A stretch of 7,517 nucleotides of DNA from Rhodoferax sp. (lineage in GTDB: Bacteria > Pseudomonadota > Gammaproteobacteria > Burkholderiales > Burkholderiaceae_C): positions 1 to 7,517 of the forward strand of contig JAQGMQ010000081.1 of NCBI GenBank assembly GCA_028292305.1, in the 5' to 3' direction. How positions within the stretch are numbered: position 1 is the stretch's first letter; the number at the start of each line of letters is the position of its first letter. Made by a program: the position numbers and the translations under genes. This document shows, in pieces, positions 1-5,704 of this stretch. The notes under the pieces were generated by a model. That model worked only from the letters and a program-made list of their open reading frames with translations, did no database searches and had not been told where the DNA came from.

Positions 1-613
1 TGCGCTGGCCCGGGATGATCCAGAAGAAGACATTGGCGCTCATGGTGGTGGCGATCATCGCGCCCACCAGCAGGAAGGCCGCGCGGCCGGCGAACCAGTG
101 GCAGGCCAGCCACGCCGCAATGCACACCAAAATGCCGACCAGCAGACCGACGATGCTGTCGCCGTTCTTGCGCTTGCCGAACAGTTGGCAGATGCTGTCG
201 TACAGCATCCAGAACACCACCAGGAACGACAGCGCCACACCGATGGCTGCGCCGGGTGACCAGTTCATCAGCGAGCGGTCGATCAGGTAGACGCTGGCGT
301 TCCACAGATACGACACCGTGAAAAGGGTGAAGCCGGTGAGCCAGGTGGTGTAGCTTTCCCAGTAGAACCAGTGCAGGTGGGCCGGCAACTTAGGCGGCGC
401 GCCAGCGAACTTCACGGGGTGGTAGAAGCCACCGCCGTGCACGGCCCAAAGCTCGCCGCTCACGCCCTGGCGCTTCAGGTCGTCGTCTTCGGGCGGCGTG
501 AGGCTGCTGTCCAGAAAGACGAAATAAAACGAGGAGCCGACCCAGGCGATGGCGGTGATGACGTGGACCCAGCGCAGCAGCAGGTTGGCCCAGTCGAGGT
601 AATAGCTTTCCAT
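1..613 (-). CDS. puuD: Urate hydroxylase/oxidase PuuD, N-terminal part (cut by window edge)
   Basis: The first 204 codons are present; the gene runs off the left edge. PuuD-family proteins are integral membrane urate oxidases: an N-terminal multi-helix membrane domain (formerly DUF989) oxidises urate to 5-hydroxyisourate, and a C-terminal cytochrome c domain passes electrons to the respiratory chain. Visible here are the opening MESYYLDWANLLLRWVHVIT, a first membrane helix at about 8-34, a soluble loop with ELWAVHGGGFYHP (54-66), and further helices at about 84-104, 121-139, 153-172 and 177-200. Histidines at 17, 59, 65, 79, 81 and 172 are candidate haem or substrate ligands. The start is secure: in the same frame a TGA lies five codons upstream of the ATG and there is no other ATG between them. 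The ribosome binding site is weak (AGAAAG, 4 bases away). xdhC lies upstream on the same strand, which supports a purine-degradation role. The cytochrome c domain is outside the window. Confidence 0.9.
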   Translation of the reverse strand, partial: MESYYLDWANLLLRWVHVITAIAWVGSSFYFVFLDSSLTPPEDDDLKRQGVSGELWAVHGGGFYHPVKFAGAPPKLPAHLHWFYWESYTTWLTGFTLFTVSYLWNASVYLIDRSLMNWSPGAAIGVALSFLVVFWMLYDSICQLFGKRKNGDSIVGLLVGILVCIAAWLACHWFAGRAAFLLVGAMIATTMSANVFFWIIPGQR

Positions 614-652
614 ATAGCTTTCTGTATCTCAACCTTTGCGGTGCGCCCCGCC

Positions 653-669
653 CTGACCTTGCAAGTCAG
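653..669. promoter_or_regulatory. Palindromic site upstream of puuD (candidate operator)
   Basis: CTGAC and GTCAG arms flank CTTGCAA. An inner perfect 8-base palindrome, CTTGCAAG, lies at 658-665. The site is about 40-56 bases before the puuD start, a usual place for a dimeric regulator. No regulator gene is in the window, so the binding protein is unknown. A chance palindrome cannot be excluded. Confidence 0.3.
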
Positions 670-701
670 ACGCCGATGACACACCTTTGTTTTTATCCAA
701 C

Positions 702-730
702 CTGCTCACCACCGCGGGCCCTGTGAGCAG
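702..730. repeat. 8-base perfect inverted repeat in the xdhC-puuD gap
   Basis: CTGCTCAC (702-709) and GTGAGCAG (723-730) are separated by 13 bases. It is not followed by a T-run on either strand, so it does not look like an intrinsic terminator. It could be an operator or an mRNA hairpin in the leader of puuD. Confidence 0.35.
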
Positions 731-825
731 TATCGGCCGCGTAAAAAAATCTTTCGCATCCTCTTCGGGAGTGGAACGACCCTGTGCCGCTGCGGCCTGT
801 TTCATCGATTGTAAGAACGGATGGC

Positions 826-844
826 GCCGGTTCTGGCCACCGGC
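826..844 (-). terminator. Hairpin just after xdhC (weak terminator candidate)
   Basis: GCCGGT (826-831) and ACCGGC (839-844) form a 6-pair stem with a 7-base loop, starting 3 bases after the xdhC stop codon on the minus strand. The T-rich tail of a classical intrinsic terminator is missing. It may only protect the mRNA end or reduce read-through into puuD. Confidence 0.25.
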
Positions 845-847
845 CCT

Positions 848-1684
848 TCACCCGCTCGCGTCAGCGTGCACGCCAATTTGCAATAACTGTGCCGCCACCG
901 CCACGGCGATCACCTCGGGCTCCTTGCCGGCAATGCCGGGCACGCCGATGGGCGAGGTCACGTGGGCCATCTCGGCTTCGGTAAAACCACGTTGCCGCAG
1001 CCGGCCCTGGAACGTCGCCCATTTTGTGCGGCTGCCAATCAGGCCGATGTATGGCAGATCGGCGCGCAGGCGCTGGCGTTGCAGGCAGGCGGCCACGATG
1101 TCCAGGTCCTCGGCATGGCTGAAGCTCATGATCAGCACCAGCGTGCCGGCGGCCAGGCTGGGCACGGCGGCCTGTACCGGGTCCGACGTATCGCAATCGA
1201 CCTGGCCCGGCAGATCGTCGGGAAAGATGCCGTCGCGGCTGTCGATCCAGGTCAGCGCAAAGGGCAACGGCGCCAGCACACGGGCCAGCGCGGTGCCGAC
1301 ATGGCCGCCGCCGAACAACGCGACGGGCCGGAGTGTTCGATTCAGGCGCGCCCGCAGCCGGCCCACATCGGCCGCCGCGACGGCTTCGAAAAGCAGGTGC
1401 ACCATGCCGCCGCAGCACTGCCCCAGACTGGGGCCGAGCGGATAGCGCTTCACGGCGGGCGCTTCCGCGCGCATGCCTGCGGTGATGCCGGCCAGCCGCG
1501 TCCGCGCCTCGGCAATCGCATCGAACTCGAGCCGCCCGCCGCCGATGGTGCCCACCAGCGCATCGGCGAACACCGCCATCCAGGTGCCAGCGCCACGCGG
1601 CACCGAGCCTTGGGTAGACTCGACGCTGACCAGTACGGCCGACTGCAGGGCCAGCCGGCTGAGGAATAGCTCGATCACGCTCAC
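848..1684 (-). CDS. xdhC: Xanthine dehydrogenase accessory protein XdhC
   Basis: 278 residues, normal for XdhC. The family binds molybdenum cofactor, promotes its sulfuration and inserts it into xanthine dehydrogenase in the cytoplasm. The N-terminal XdhC/CoxI domain shows STQGSVPRGAGTWMAVF (23-39) and GTIGGGRLEFDA (45-56), followed by the family cysteine motif LGQCCGG (87-93). The C-terminal Rossmann-like domain has FGGGHVG (124-130), SFSHAEDLD (187-195), YIGLIGS (212-218) and SPIGVPGIAGKEPEVIAVAVA (244 onward). I chose GTG at 1684 because AAAGG lies 9 bases upstream on the minus strand; GTG at 1678 is possible. The open frame extends to an ATG at 1831, but that would add 49 residues unlike the family and overlap the divergent lipoprotein gene. 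The genes for xanthine dehydrogenase itself are not in the window, and what lies upstream is a divergent gene, so xdhC is not directly behind xdhAB here. Confidence 0.93.
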   Translation of the reverse strand: MSVIELFLSRLALQSAVLVSVESTQGSVPRGAGTWMAVFADALVGTIGGGRLEFDAIAEARTRLAGITAGMRAEAPAVKRYPLGPSLGQCCGGMVHLLFEAVAAADVGRLRARLNRTLRPVALFGGGHVGTALARVLAPLPFALTWIDSRDGIFPDDLPGQVDCDTSDPVQAAVPSLAAGTLVLIMSFSHAEDLDIVAACLQRQRLRADLPYIGLIGSRTKWATFQGRLRQRGFTEAEMAHVTSPIGVPGIAGKEPEVIAVAVAAQLLQIGVHADASG

Positions 1685-1732
1685 AACAGGAAACCTTTGG
1701 CCCGGCCGCGCAACATCGCGCTGTCGCTTTGT

Positions 1733-1749
1733 AAGGCAAAGTATGCCTT
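1733..1749. promoter_or_regulatory. Inverted repeat in the divergent xdhC/lipoprotein promoter region
   Basis: AAGGCA (1733-1738) and TGCCTT (1744-1749) flank AAGTA. An overlapping, mutually exclusive pair CTTTG (1728-1732)/CAAAG (1737-1741) is also present. The site lies about 50-65 bases upstream of xdhC and 43 bases before the lipoprotein gene, so it could be an operator for either. No convincing -35/-10 pair was found in this 107-base gap. Confidence 0.3.
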
Positions 1750-1791
1750 TCGCCATCTCACAGAACCCATGGAGGCCATCTGGCCAGGCAC

Positions 1792-2382
1792 ATGCCAAAG
1801 TTTCAACTTCCCGAATCGACCGGCGACGCAAGCGCTCCCGCTGCGCGCCACTGGCTGCTGCGCCAACTGACGCCCCGCAAGCTGAGCCTGGGCTTCACGG
1901 CCGGCGCGGCGGTTTTGCTGGCGGGTTGCTCGGGCGCACCCAGCCCGGCCCCACCCACGGCTACGCAATCCGCCCCCGCCGCGCCGCGCCCCAGCGGCCC
2001 GTCGTCGCAGGCGCCCGCACCCGAGCCCGCGGCCCCGCGCGTCTCCGTCGCCGCCACGCCACGCGACTACCGGCGCGATGCGGCACGCCACCTGTACGAG
2101 TTGAACGCCGAACGCATCTGGAAGGGCAAGCTGCAGCCCAATCTCTACGCCATCGGTACGCTGCAGGTCGAGCTGGACCGCGAGGGCCGCGTCACGCGCC
2201 TGCACTGGATGCGCGCGCCATCCCATGCGCCGGAAGTGGTGAAGGAGATCGAGCGCACGGTGCGCGAGGCGGCACCGTTTCCCCTGCCGTCGCTCATGTG
2301 CAAGTTGACCTATACCGACACCTGGTTGTGGGACAAGAGCGGCCGGGTCCAGCTGGACACCTTGACCGAAGGGCTGCTTTAG
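1792..2382 (+). CDS. Lipoprotein with TonB-like C-terminal domain
   Basis: 196 residues. A basic N-terminus leads into a hydrophobic stretch ending in the lipobox LAGC, so Cys46 is the probable lipidated residue; Ser47 after it favours the outer membrane. A Pro/Ala-rich linker covers about 48-89. The C-terminal part resembles the TonB C-terminal fold: GTLQVELDREGRVTRLHWMR (122-141), then an HAPEVVKEIERTVREAAPFPLP helix region (145-166), and a family-like end WLWDKSGRVQLDTLTEGLL. TonB_C domains in true energy transducers contact outer-membrane receptors, but no TonB transmembrane anchor or ExbBD genes are here, so an energy-transducing role is not shown. The 30-residue stretch before the hydrophobic core is long for a lipoprotein signal, yet no in-frame ATG or GTG lies closer. 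GGAGG at 1771-1775 is 16 bases from the ATG, too far for a good ribosome binding site; the start is the least certain part. Confidence 0.8.
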   Translation: MPKFQLPESTGDASAPAARHWLLRQLTPRKLSLGFTAGAAVLLAGCSGAPSPAPPTATQSAPAAPRPSGPSSQAPAPEPAAPRVSVAATPRDYRRDAARHLYELNAERIWKGKLQPNLYAIGTLQVELDREGRVTRLHWMRAPSHAPEVVKEIERTVREAAPFPLPSLMCKLTYTDTWLWDKSGRVQLDTLTEGLL

Positions 2383-2398
2383 CAGGCTGTCGGGCCTG
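2383..2398. terminator. Small hairpin between convergent genes
   Basis: CAGGC (2383-2387) and GCCTG (2394-2398) form a short stem with a 6-base loop immediately after the lipoprotein stop codon and 15 bases beyond the stop of the convergent DUF6172-type gene. Its place between two gene ends suits a bidirectional terminator, but there is no T-run. Confidence 0.25.
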
Positions 2399-2413
2399 GG
2401 GCAATGGCTTCGG

Positions 2414-2737
2414 TCAGTCGGCCGGTTCTTCTTCGACGCCACCCTCGGCGGCCGGCCGTGCCGTGCGGTGGCCAGGCTTGGCGATGATCTCGAAATAGCA
2501 TTGGTCGGCACCGGCGGCGGCCAGCGTGTCGAGCAGGCCGGTCAATGCCGACAGGTGCGCCACTTCGGCGGTTTCGGCCGACGCGCCGAAACGGCAGTCG
2601 AAATCGAGAAAGTCCACGCCTTCGGGCAGCGCGCGGCGCCGTTCGCGTTTCACATATTTGCGGATTTCGTGTTTGACGGCTTCCACAACGCGGTCGCGGT
2701 TCTTGCCTTCGATGTTCAACGGGAAAATTTTCTTCAT
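2414..2737 (-). CDS. DUF6172-type small protein, function unknown
   Basis: 107 residues, cytoplasmic, with no signal peptide or membrane segment. It begins MKKIFPLNIEGKNRDRVVEA, followed by a strongly basic helix, KHEIRKYVKRERRRALPEG (22-40), and FLDFDCRFGASAETAEVAHLS (43-63). Near the end, YFEIIAKPGHRTARP (81-95) is another conserved-looking block, followed by an acidic tail EEEPAD. I recognise this pattern as the uncharacterised DUF6172 family found in proteobacteria; the name is recalled, not searched. Single Cys48 and Cys80 do not form a metal-binding motif. The gene converges on the lipoprotein gene (31 bases between stops) and diverges from msrA (95 bases between starts). No good ribosome binding site precedes the ATG. 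The basic helix could mean nucleic-acid binding, but nothing proves it. Confidence 0.8.
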   Translation of the reverse strand: MKKIFPLNIEGKNRDRVVEAVKHEIRKYVKRERRRALPEGVDFLDFDCRFGASAETAEVAHLSALTGLLDTLAAAGADQCYFEIIAKPGHRTARPAAEGGVEEEPAD

Positions 2738-2832
2738 GGGCGATGGTAACTTGCGCGGCAGAGGCGCATCGGCACGCCCCGGGTTGAACTTTCTGCCCGG
2801 CCCGCGACCGAACCACCCAGCGGAGAACCTAC

Positions 2833-3612
2833 ATGCCCTACAAAGCCCGATCGACCGGCACGCCCGCCAGCCTGCGCCCGGAAGCCGCCAAACGCAGCTC
2901 GGCCATGCGCACCTCGCTCATCGCCGCCGGCCTGATGGCGTTCGCCGCCTGGACCTGGCTTGGCGCCGGGGCGGCCGCCGAACGAGCCGTGCCGTTGCCG
3001 CCGCCGGCGGTCGACGCTGCGGCCGCCACGTCAGCCCTTGAAGACACCGCGGTGTTTGCCGGTGGCTGCTTCTGGGGCGTGCAGGCCGTGTTCCAGCACA
3101 CCCAGGGCGTGCTGGGCGCCGTGTCCGGTTATGCCGGCGGCGCCAGCGACACGGCGAAATACGCAGCCGTCAGCTCGGGCCGCACCGGCCATGCCGAAGC
3201 CGTGCAGGTGCGCTTCGACCCGCGCAAGATCAGCTACGGCAAGCTGCTGCAGATCTACTTTTCGGTGGCGCACGACCCGACCCAGGTCAACCGCCAGGGG
3301 CCGGACAGCGGCACGCAATACCGCTCGGCGATCTTCTACCAGGGCGCGGGCCAAAAGCAGGTGGCCGAGCAGTACATCGCCCAGCTCGATGCGGCCAAGG
3401 TGTTCCCGGCCAGGATCGCCACCCAGCTCGTGCCGCTGACGGCCACGCAGGCGTTCTATGCCGCCGAGGCCTACCACCAGGACTACGCCACGCGCAACTC
3501 GCACCAGCCGTACATCGCGCGTTTCGACCTGCCGAAGATCGCCAACCTCAAGACCACCCTGCCCGAGGTCTGGCGCGAAGAACCGGTACTGACGGGAGCC
3601 ATGGGCAGTTGA
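2833..3612 (+). CDS. msrA: Exported peptide-methionine (S)-S-oxide reductase MsrA, one-cysteine type
   Basis: 259 residues. MsrA reduces the S-form of methionine sulfoxide in oxidised proteins. The catalytic motif is AGGCFWGVQAVFQ (76-88) with Cys79 as nucleophile. Other family blocks are VSGYAGG, SSGRTGHAEAVQV, and HDPTQVNRQGPDSGTQYRS, which forms the substrate pocket. No other cysteine exists in the protein, so there is no resolving cysteine and regeneration must use an external thiol. The Glu usual after GCFWGV (Glu94 of E. coli) is Gln here. Residues about 25-49 (MRTSLIAAGLMAFAAWTWLGAGAAA) look like a signal peptide or membrane anchor, which suggests a periplasmic enzyme. The start at 2833 has GGAG at 2822-2825, 7 bases away; ATG at 2905 would give a more ordinary signal peptide but lacks a visible ribosome binding site. 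The gene is divergent from the DUF6172-type gene. Confidence 0.93.
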   Translation: MPYKARSTGTPASLRPEAAKRSSAMRTSLIAAGLMAFAAWTWLGAGAAAERAVPLPPPAVDAAAATSALEDTAVFAGGCFWGVQAVFQHTQGVLGAVSGYAGGASDTAKYAAVSSGRTGHAEAVQVRFDPRKISYGKLLQIYFSVAHDPTQVNRQGPDSGTQYRSAIFYQGAGQKQVAEQYIAQLDAAKVFPARIATQLVPLTATQAFYAAEAYHQDYATRNSHQPYIARFDLPKIANLKTTLPEVWREEPVLTGAMGS

Positions 3613-3654
3613 AGGCAGCTGAATCCACCCATGGGGTCGACTGACGGGAACGCA

Positions 3655-3678
3655 CTGCACCGTCCTACGTGCGTGCAG
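3655..3678 (+). other. Hairpin in the msrA-DUF3606 gap
   Basis: CTGCAC (3655-3660) and GTGCAG (3673-3678) can pair with a 12-base loop, 42 bases after the msrA stop. GCAC (3657-3660)/GTGC (3669-3672) is an alternative inner stem. It may end msrA transcription or affect the leader of the next gene; there is no T-run. Downstream, TATACA at 3702-3707 could be a -10 element for the DUF3606 gene, but no good -35 matches it. Confidence 0.2.
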
Positions 3679-3724
3679 CGTCGGTCGCGTTCTGCTTGGC
3701 ATATACACAATCCAAGGAGCGACC

Positions 3725-3964
3725 ATGCATAACCAACCCGGACAGCAACCCGGACAGCAACCCGACCGTATCGACCTCGACCACGCTGGCGACACCGCGG
3801 CATGGGCGAAGAAACTCGACGTGACCGAAGAGCAGATCAAGGAAGCCGTGTCAACGGTCGGCGACAAGGCGACCGACGTCGAATTGCACCTCAAGGGCAG
3901 CCGCAGCACGACCAATGCGGAACGTGTGGACGAGGTGGATGCAGCCGCCGCCGGCAAGGCCTGA
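3725..3964 (+). CDS. DUF3606 family small protein
   Basis: 79 residues, soluble and acidic. After a short low-complexity head (QPGQQPGQQP) comes the DUF3606 pattern: DRIDLDHAGDTAAWAKKLDVTEEQIKEAVSTVGDKATDVELHL (about 14-56). In this family a short strand and a WAKKL-type helix are followed by a helix-turn-like VTEEQIKEAVSTVG segment. No biochemical function is established; members are common as small proteins beside stress genes in proteobacteria. The start is strong: AAGGAG at 3714-3719 is 5 bases from the ATG. The DUF3140 gene follows 17 bases after the stop on the same strand, so the two are probably co-transcribed. The C-terminal 20 residues (NAERVDEVDAAAAGKA) are polar and probably unstructured. 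Confidence 0.88.
   Translation: MHNQPGQQPGQQPDRIDLDHAGDTAAWAKKLDVTEEQIKEAVSTVGDKATDVELHLKGSRSTTNAERVDEVDAAAAGKA
3737..3760 (+). repeat. 12-base tandem repeat inside the DUF3606 gene
   Basis: CCCGGACAGCAA occurs twice back to back (3737-3748, 3749-3760), with a partial third copy CCCGAC. It encodes the PGQQPGQQP head. The 12-base unit keeps the frame, so copy number changes would lengthen the head without breaking the gene. Confidence 0.8.
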
Positions 3965-3981
3965 AGTCGGCGCGCGCGGCC

Positions 3982-4311
3982 ATGGCCTCCAGCAAATCAC
4001 CAGCCGCCGACTTCGAGAAAGCCGTGAACATGAGCCCCACGGCACTCGCGCGCTGGCTCAAGACGGATGAATCGAAGTCGGTCGGTATCGTCAAGCCCGG
4101 AGAACGCGAATCGGTCGGCCACAAGTCGGGCCGGCGCATCGTCGACATCCTGCGCAAGAGCCCCACGCGCCGTACCGCGGCGGACGAAGCGCACATGCGC
4201 AAGGTGGTGGGTTATGTGCACCGCCACCTGGAACAGCGTCCCGATGGCGATGTCACCGAGACGCGCTGGCGCTATTCGCTGATGAACTGGGGGCACGACC
4301 CGGTGCAGTAG
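3982..4311 (+). CDS. DUF3140 family protein
   Basis: 109 residues, soluble, basic. It matches the DUF3140 pattern over nearly its whole length: DFEKAVNMSPTALARWLKTDESKSVG (9-34), ESVGHKSGRRIVDILRKS (43-60), then AHMRKVVGYVHRHLEQRP (72-89) and the end TETRWRYSLMNWGHDP (93-108). Family function is unknown. A short predicted helix with paired His and Arg residues and the invariant-looking RWRYSLMNWGHDP end suggest a compact DNA- or protein-binding fold, but that is inference. I chose ATG at 3982, just before the domain; the frame stays open back to an ATG at 3802, but that longer reading is a second-frame reading of the DUF3606 gene and has no family similarity. There is no clear ribosome binding site, so translation may be coupled to the DUF3606 gene, whose stop is 17 bases upstream. 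A strong hairpin begins right after the stop. Confidence 0.88.
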   Translation: MASSKSPAADFEKAVNMSPTALARWLKTDESKSVGIVKPGERESVGHKSGRRIVDILRKSPTRRTAADEAHMRKVVGYVHRHLEQRPDGDVTETRWRYSLMNWGHDPVQ

Positions 4312-4337
4312 GCGGCGCACAGATGCCGTGCGCCCGC
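4312..4337 (+). terminator. Strong hairpin after the DUF3140 gene
   Basis: GGCGCAC (4314-4320) and GTGCGCC (4328-4334) form a perfect 7-pair GC-rich stem with a 7-base loop. Two more pairs are possible beyond a bulged C. It starts directly after the DUF3140 stop codon, which fits a transcription end for the two-gene unit. No T-run follows, so it would be non-canonical or Rho-assisted. Confidence 0.4.
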
Positions 4338-4402
4338 TGGTAGACCGCCTCGTGGTCGCCGACGTTGATGGGATGCCGCTCCAGGAACCGTGCGGCGCGT
4401 TT
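4312..4402 (-). other. Short stretch with codon-like phasing, possible gene remnant
   Basis: Between the DUF3140 and aminotransferase stops, the minus strand reads KRAARFLERHPINVGDHEAV and on to YQRAHGICAPP without a stop, in a frame opened by a TGA at 4403-4405 and lacking any start codon. By hand count over 29 codons, G+C is about 83% at third, 41% at second and 76% at first positions, like coding DNA here. The complementary plus frame in the same register is also open (TDAVRPLVDRLVVADVDGMP) and ends at TAG 4409-4411, so the strand is ambiguous. I do not recognise either peptide. Confidence 0.2.
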
Positions 4403-4407
4403 TCATA

Positions 4408-5604
4408 CTAGATCGCCTGACCCAACCGCTTCACGCCCTCTTCGATCTTCGCCACATCCGCCGTGGCAAAACTCAACCGCAGCGTCGCCAGATCCGGGTC
4501 CTTGGCGTAGAACGGTGCGCCGGGCACGAAGGCCACGCCTTTTTCGATCGCCCGCCTGGCCAGCTCGGCACCATCGGCCACTTTGCCACCGGCGCCCGTC
4601 AGGCTCGCCCAGAAGAACAGGCCACCCTGCGGCTGGGTGAAGGTGATGGCGTCGCCCAGTTCGCGGCGCAGTGCATTGCCCATCGCCAACGCGCGTTCTC
4701 CGTACACCTTGCGCACATTGGCCAGCGTGGCGGGCATGCGGCCGGCCTTCAGGTATTGGGCCGCGGTGGCCTGGGCAAAGGTGCTGGTGTGGGCGTCGCT
4801 GAACTGCTTGCACATGGTGGCCTTGGCCAGCAGCTCGGCCGGGGCGATCATCCAGCCCACGCGCAGGCCGGGGCTCAGCACCTTGGAGAGGCTGCCGCAG
4901 TGGGCGATGTAGTCGCGGCTGCCGGGCACGCTGGCGCTGAGCGACAGGATGCTCGGTGGCGGCGCCTCGCCGAAGTACAGGTCGCCGTACGGGTCGTCTT
5001 CGACGATCAGCGTCTGGTATTTGACGGCCAGCTCCAGCACCTTCTTGCGGCGCTCGAGCGTCAGCATGGCGCCGCTCGGGTTGCCGAAGGTGGGAATCAG
5101 GTAAACGAACTTGGGCTTGTGTTCGGCGATCAGCTGTTCCAGCTTGTCGGTGTCCACGCCGTTCGCGTCCACCGGTGCGCTCACCAGGTCGGCGCCATAC
5201 AAACGGAAGCACTGAATGGTCGCCAGGAAGGTCGGGCCTTCGACGATCACCTTGTCGCCCGGGTCGATCAGGGTCTTGCCCAGCAGATCGAGCGCCTGCT
5301 GGCTGCCGGTGGTGACGATCAGATCTTCGGGCTTGAGGCCGGCCACACCCTTCGTGCCCATGAAGGACGCGAGCTGTTCGCGCAGCGGGTTGTAGCCTTC
5401 GGTGGCACCGTATTGCAGCGCGCCGCCGGCCTCGGTGGCCAGGGCCGCGTTCACCGCTTCGCTGATGCCCGAAACATCGAACATGGCGCTGTCTGGGAAG
5501 CCGCCAGCGAAGCTGATGATGCCGGGTTTGCCCAGCAGCTTGAAGAGTTCGCGGATGGCGGAGGTTTCGACGTTGTTCAGGCGGTCGGCGAATTGGATGG
5601 GCAT
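4408..5604 (-). CDS. PLP-dependent aminotransferase, fold type I (LysN / 2-aminoadipate type)
   Basis: 398 residues, complete and normal in length for this class I/II cytoplasmic aminotransferase group. Key parts are the N-terminal IISFAGGFPD (29-38) that folds over the active site, YGATEGYNPLRE (65-76), TTGSQQALDLL for cofactor phosphate binding (98-108), and GNPSG with Asn175. Next come DDPYGDLYF with Asp203/Asp204 and Tyr206 contacting the pyridine ring and O3', and SLSKVLSPGLRVGW with Lys241 as Schiff-base lysine. LRLSFA follows, with Arg376 for the substrate carboxylate. This pattern is shared by LysN-like 2-aminoadipate/aromatic/branched-chain transaminases and the C-terminal half of MocR regulators. 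No MocR winged-helix domain is present, so this is a stand-alone enzyme. Substrate cannot be fixed from sequence, and the neighbours (DUF3140 and hipBA) do not help. The start ATG at 5604 directly precedes a family-like N-terminus; the ribosome binding site is weak (AGAGA). Confidence 0.93.
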   Translation of the reverse strand: MPIQFADRLNNVETSAIRELFKLLGKPGIISFAGGFPDSAMFDVSGISEAVNAALATEAGGALQYGATEGYNPLREQLASFMGTKGVAGLKPEDLIVTTGSQQALDLLGKTLIDPGDKVIVEGPTFLATIQCFRLYGADLVSAPVDANGVDTDKLEQLIAEHKPKFVYLIPTFGNPSGAMLTLERRKKVLELAVKYQTLIVEDDPYGDLYFGEAPPPSILSLSASVPGSRDYIAHCGSLSKVLSPGLRVGWMIAPAELLAKATMCKQFSDAHTSTFAQATAAQYLKAGRMPATLANVRKVYGERALAMGNALRRELGDAITFTQPQGGLFFWASLTGAGGKVADGAELARRAIEKGVAFVPGAPFYAKDPDLATLRLSFATADVAKIEEGVKRLGQAI

Positions 5605-5661
5605 GGTGAAAGTCTCTATCTTGATTCGGGAAAAGGACGAAAGGCGACAACAGCAATGTTA

Positions 5662-5680
5662 GCGCCTGCTGGACAGGCGC
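5662..5680. promoter_or_regulatory. Perfect inverted repeat upstream of the aminotransferase gene
   Basis: GCGCCTG (5662-5668) and CAGGCGC (5674-5680) pair perfectly around CTGGA. The site is about 58-76 bases before the aminotransferase start. On the minus strand it is followed at once by TAACAT, a mediocre -10 candidate. It could be an operator over that promoter or a leader hairpin; a terminator is unlikely because no T-run follows. Confidence 0.35.
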
Positions 5681-5683
5681 GAA

Positions 5684-5704
5684 CCCGGCGGCAGCCCGGC
5701 GGCA
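5684..5704. repeat. Tandem copies of CCCGGCGGCA
   Basis: CCCGGCGGCA occurs at 5684-5693 and again at 5695-5704, an 11-base period (one helical turn). It sits next to the inverted repeat at 5662-5680 in the divergent gap between the aminotransferase gene and hipB. The role is unknown and it could be a simple duplication. Confidence 0.5.

Noticed and set aside
1771..1775. GGAGG as ribosome binding site of the lipoprotein gene
   Set aside because: It is 16 bases from the ATG at 1792, beyond the normal range, and no closer in-frame start exists.
1473..2498. 341-codon plus-strand open frame spanning xdhC, the gap and the lipoprotein gene
   Set aside because: It runs across two well-supported genes in other frames and shows no coherent domain.
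2784..2812. TTGAAC as a -35 element for msrA
   Set aside because: No acceptable -10 lies 16-18 bases downstream; that stretch is GC-rich.
3802..4311. 169-residue version of the DUF3140 protein
   Set aside because: The first 60 residues are an off-frame reading of the DUF3606 gene, Arg/Gln-rich and unlike the family; the domain starts just after ATG 3982.
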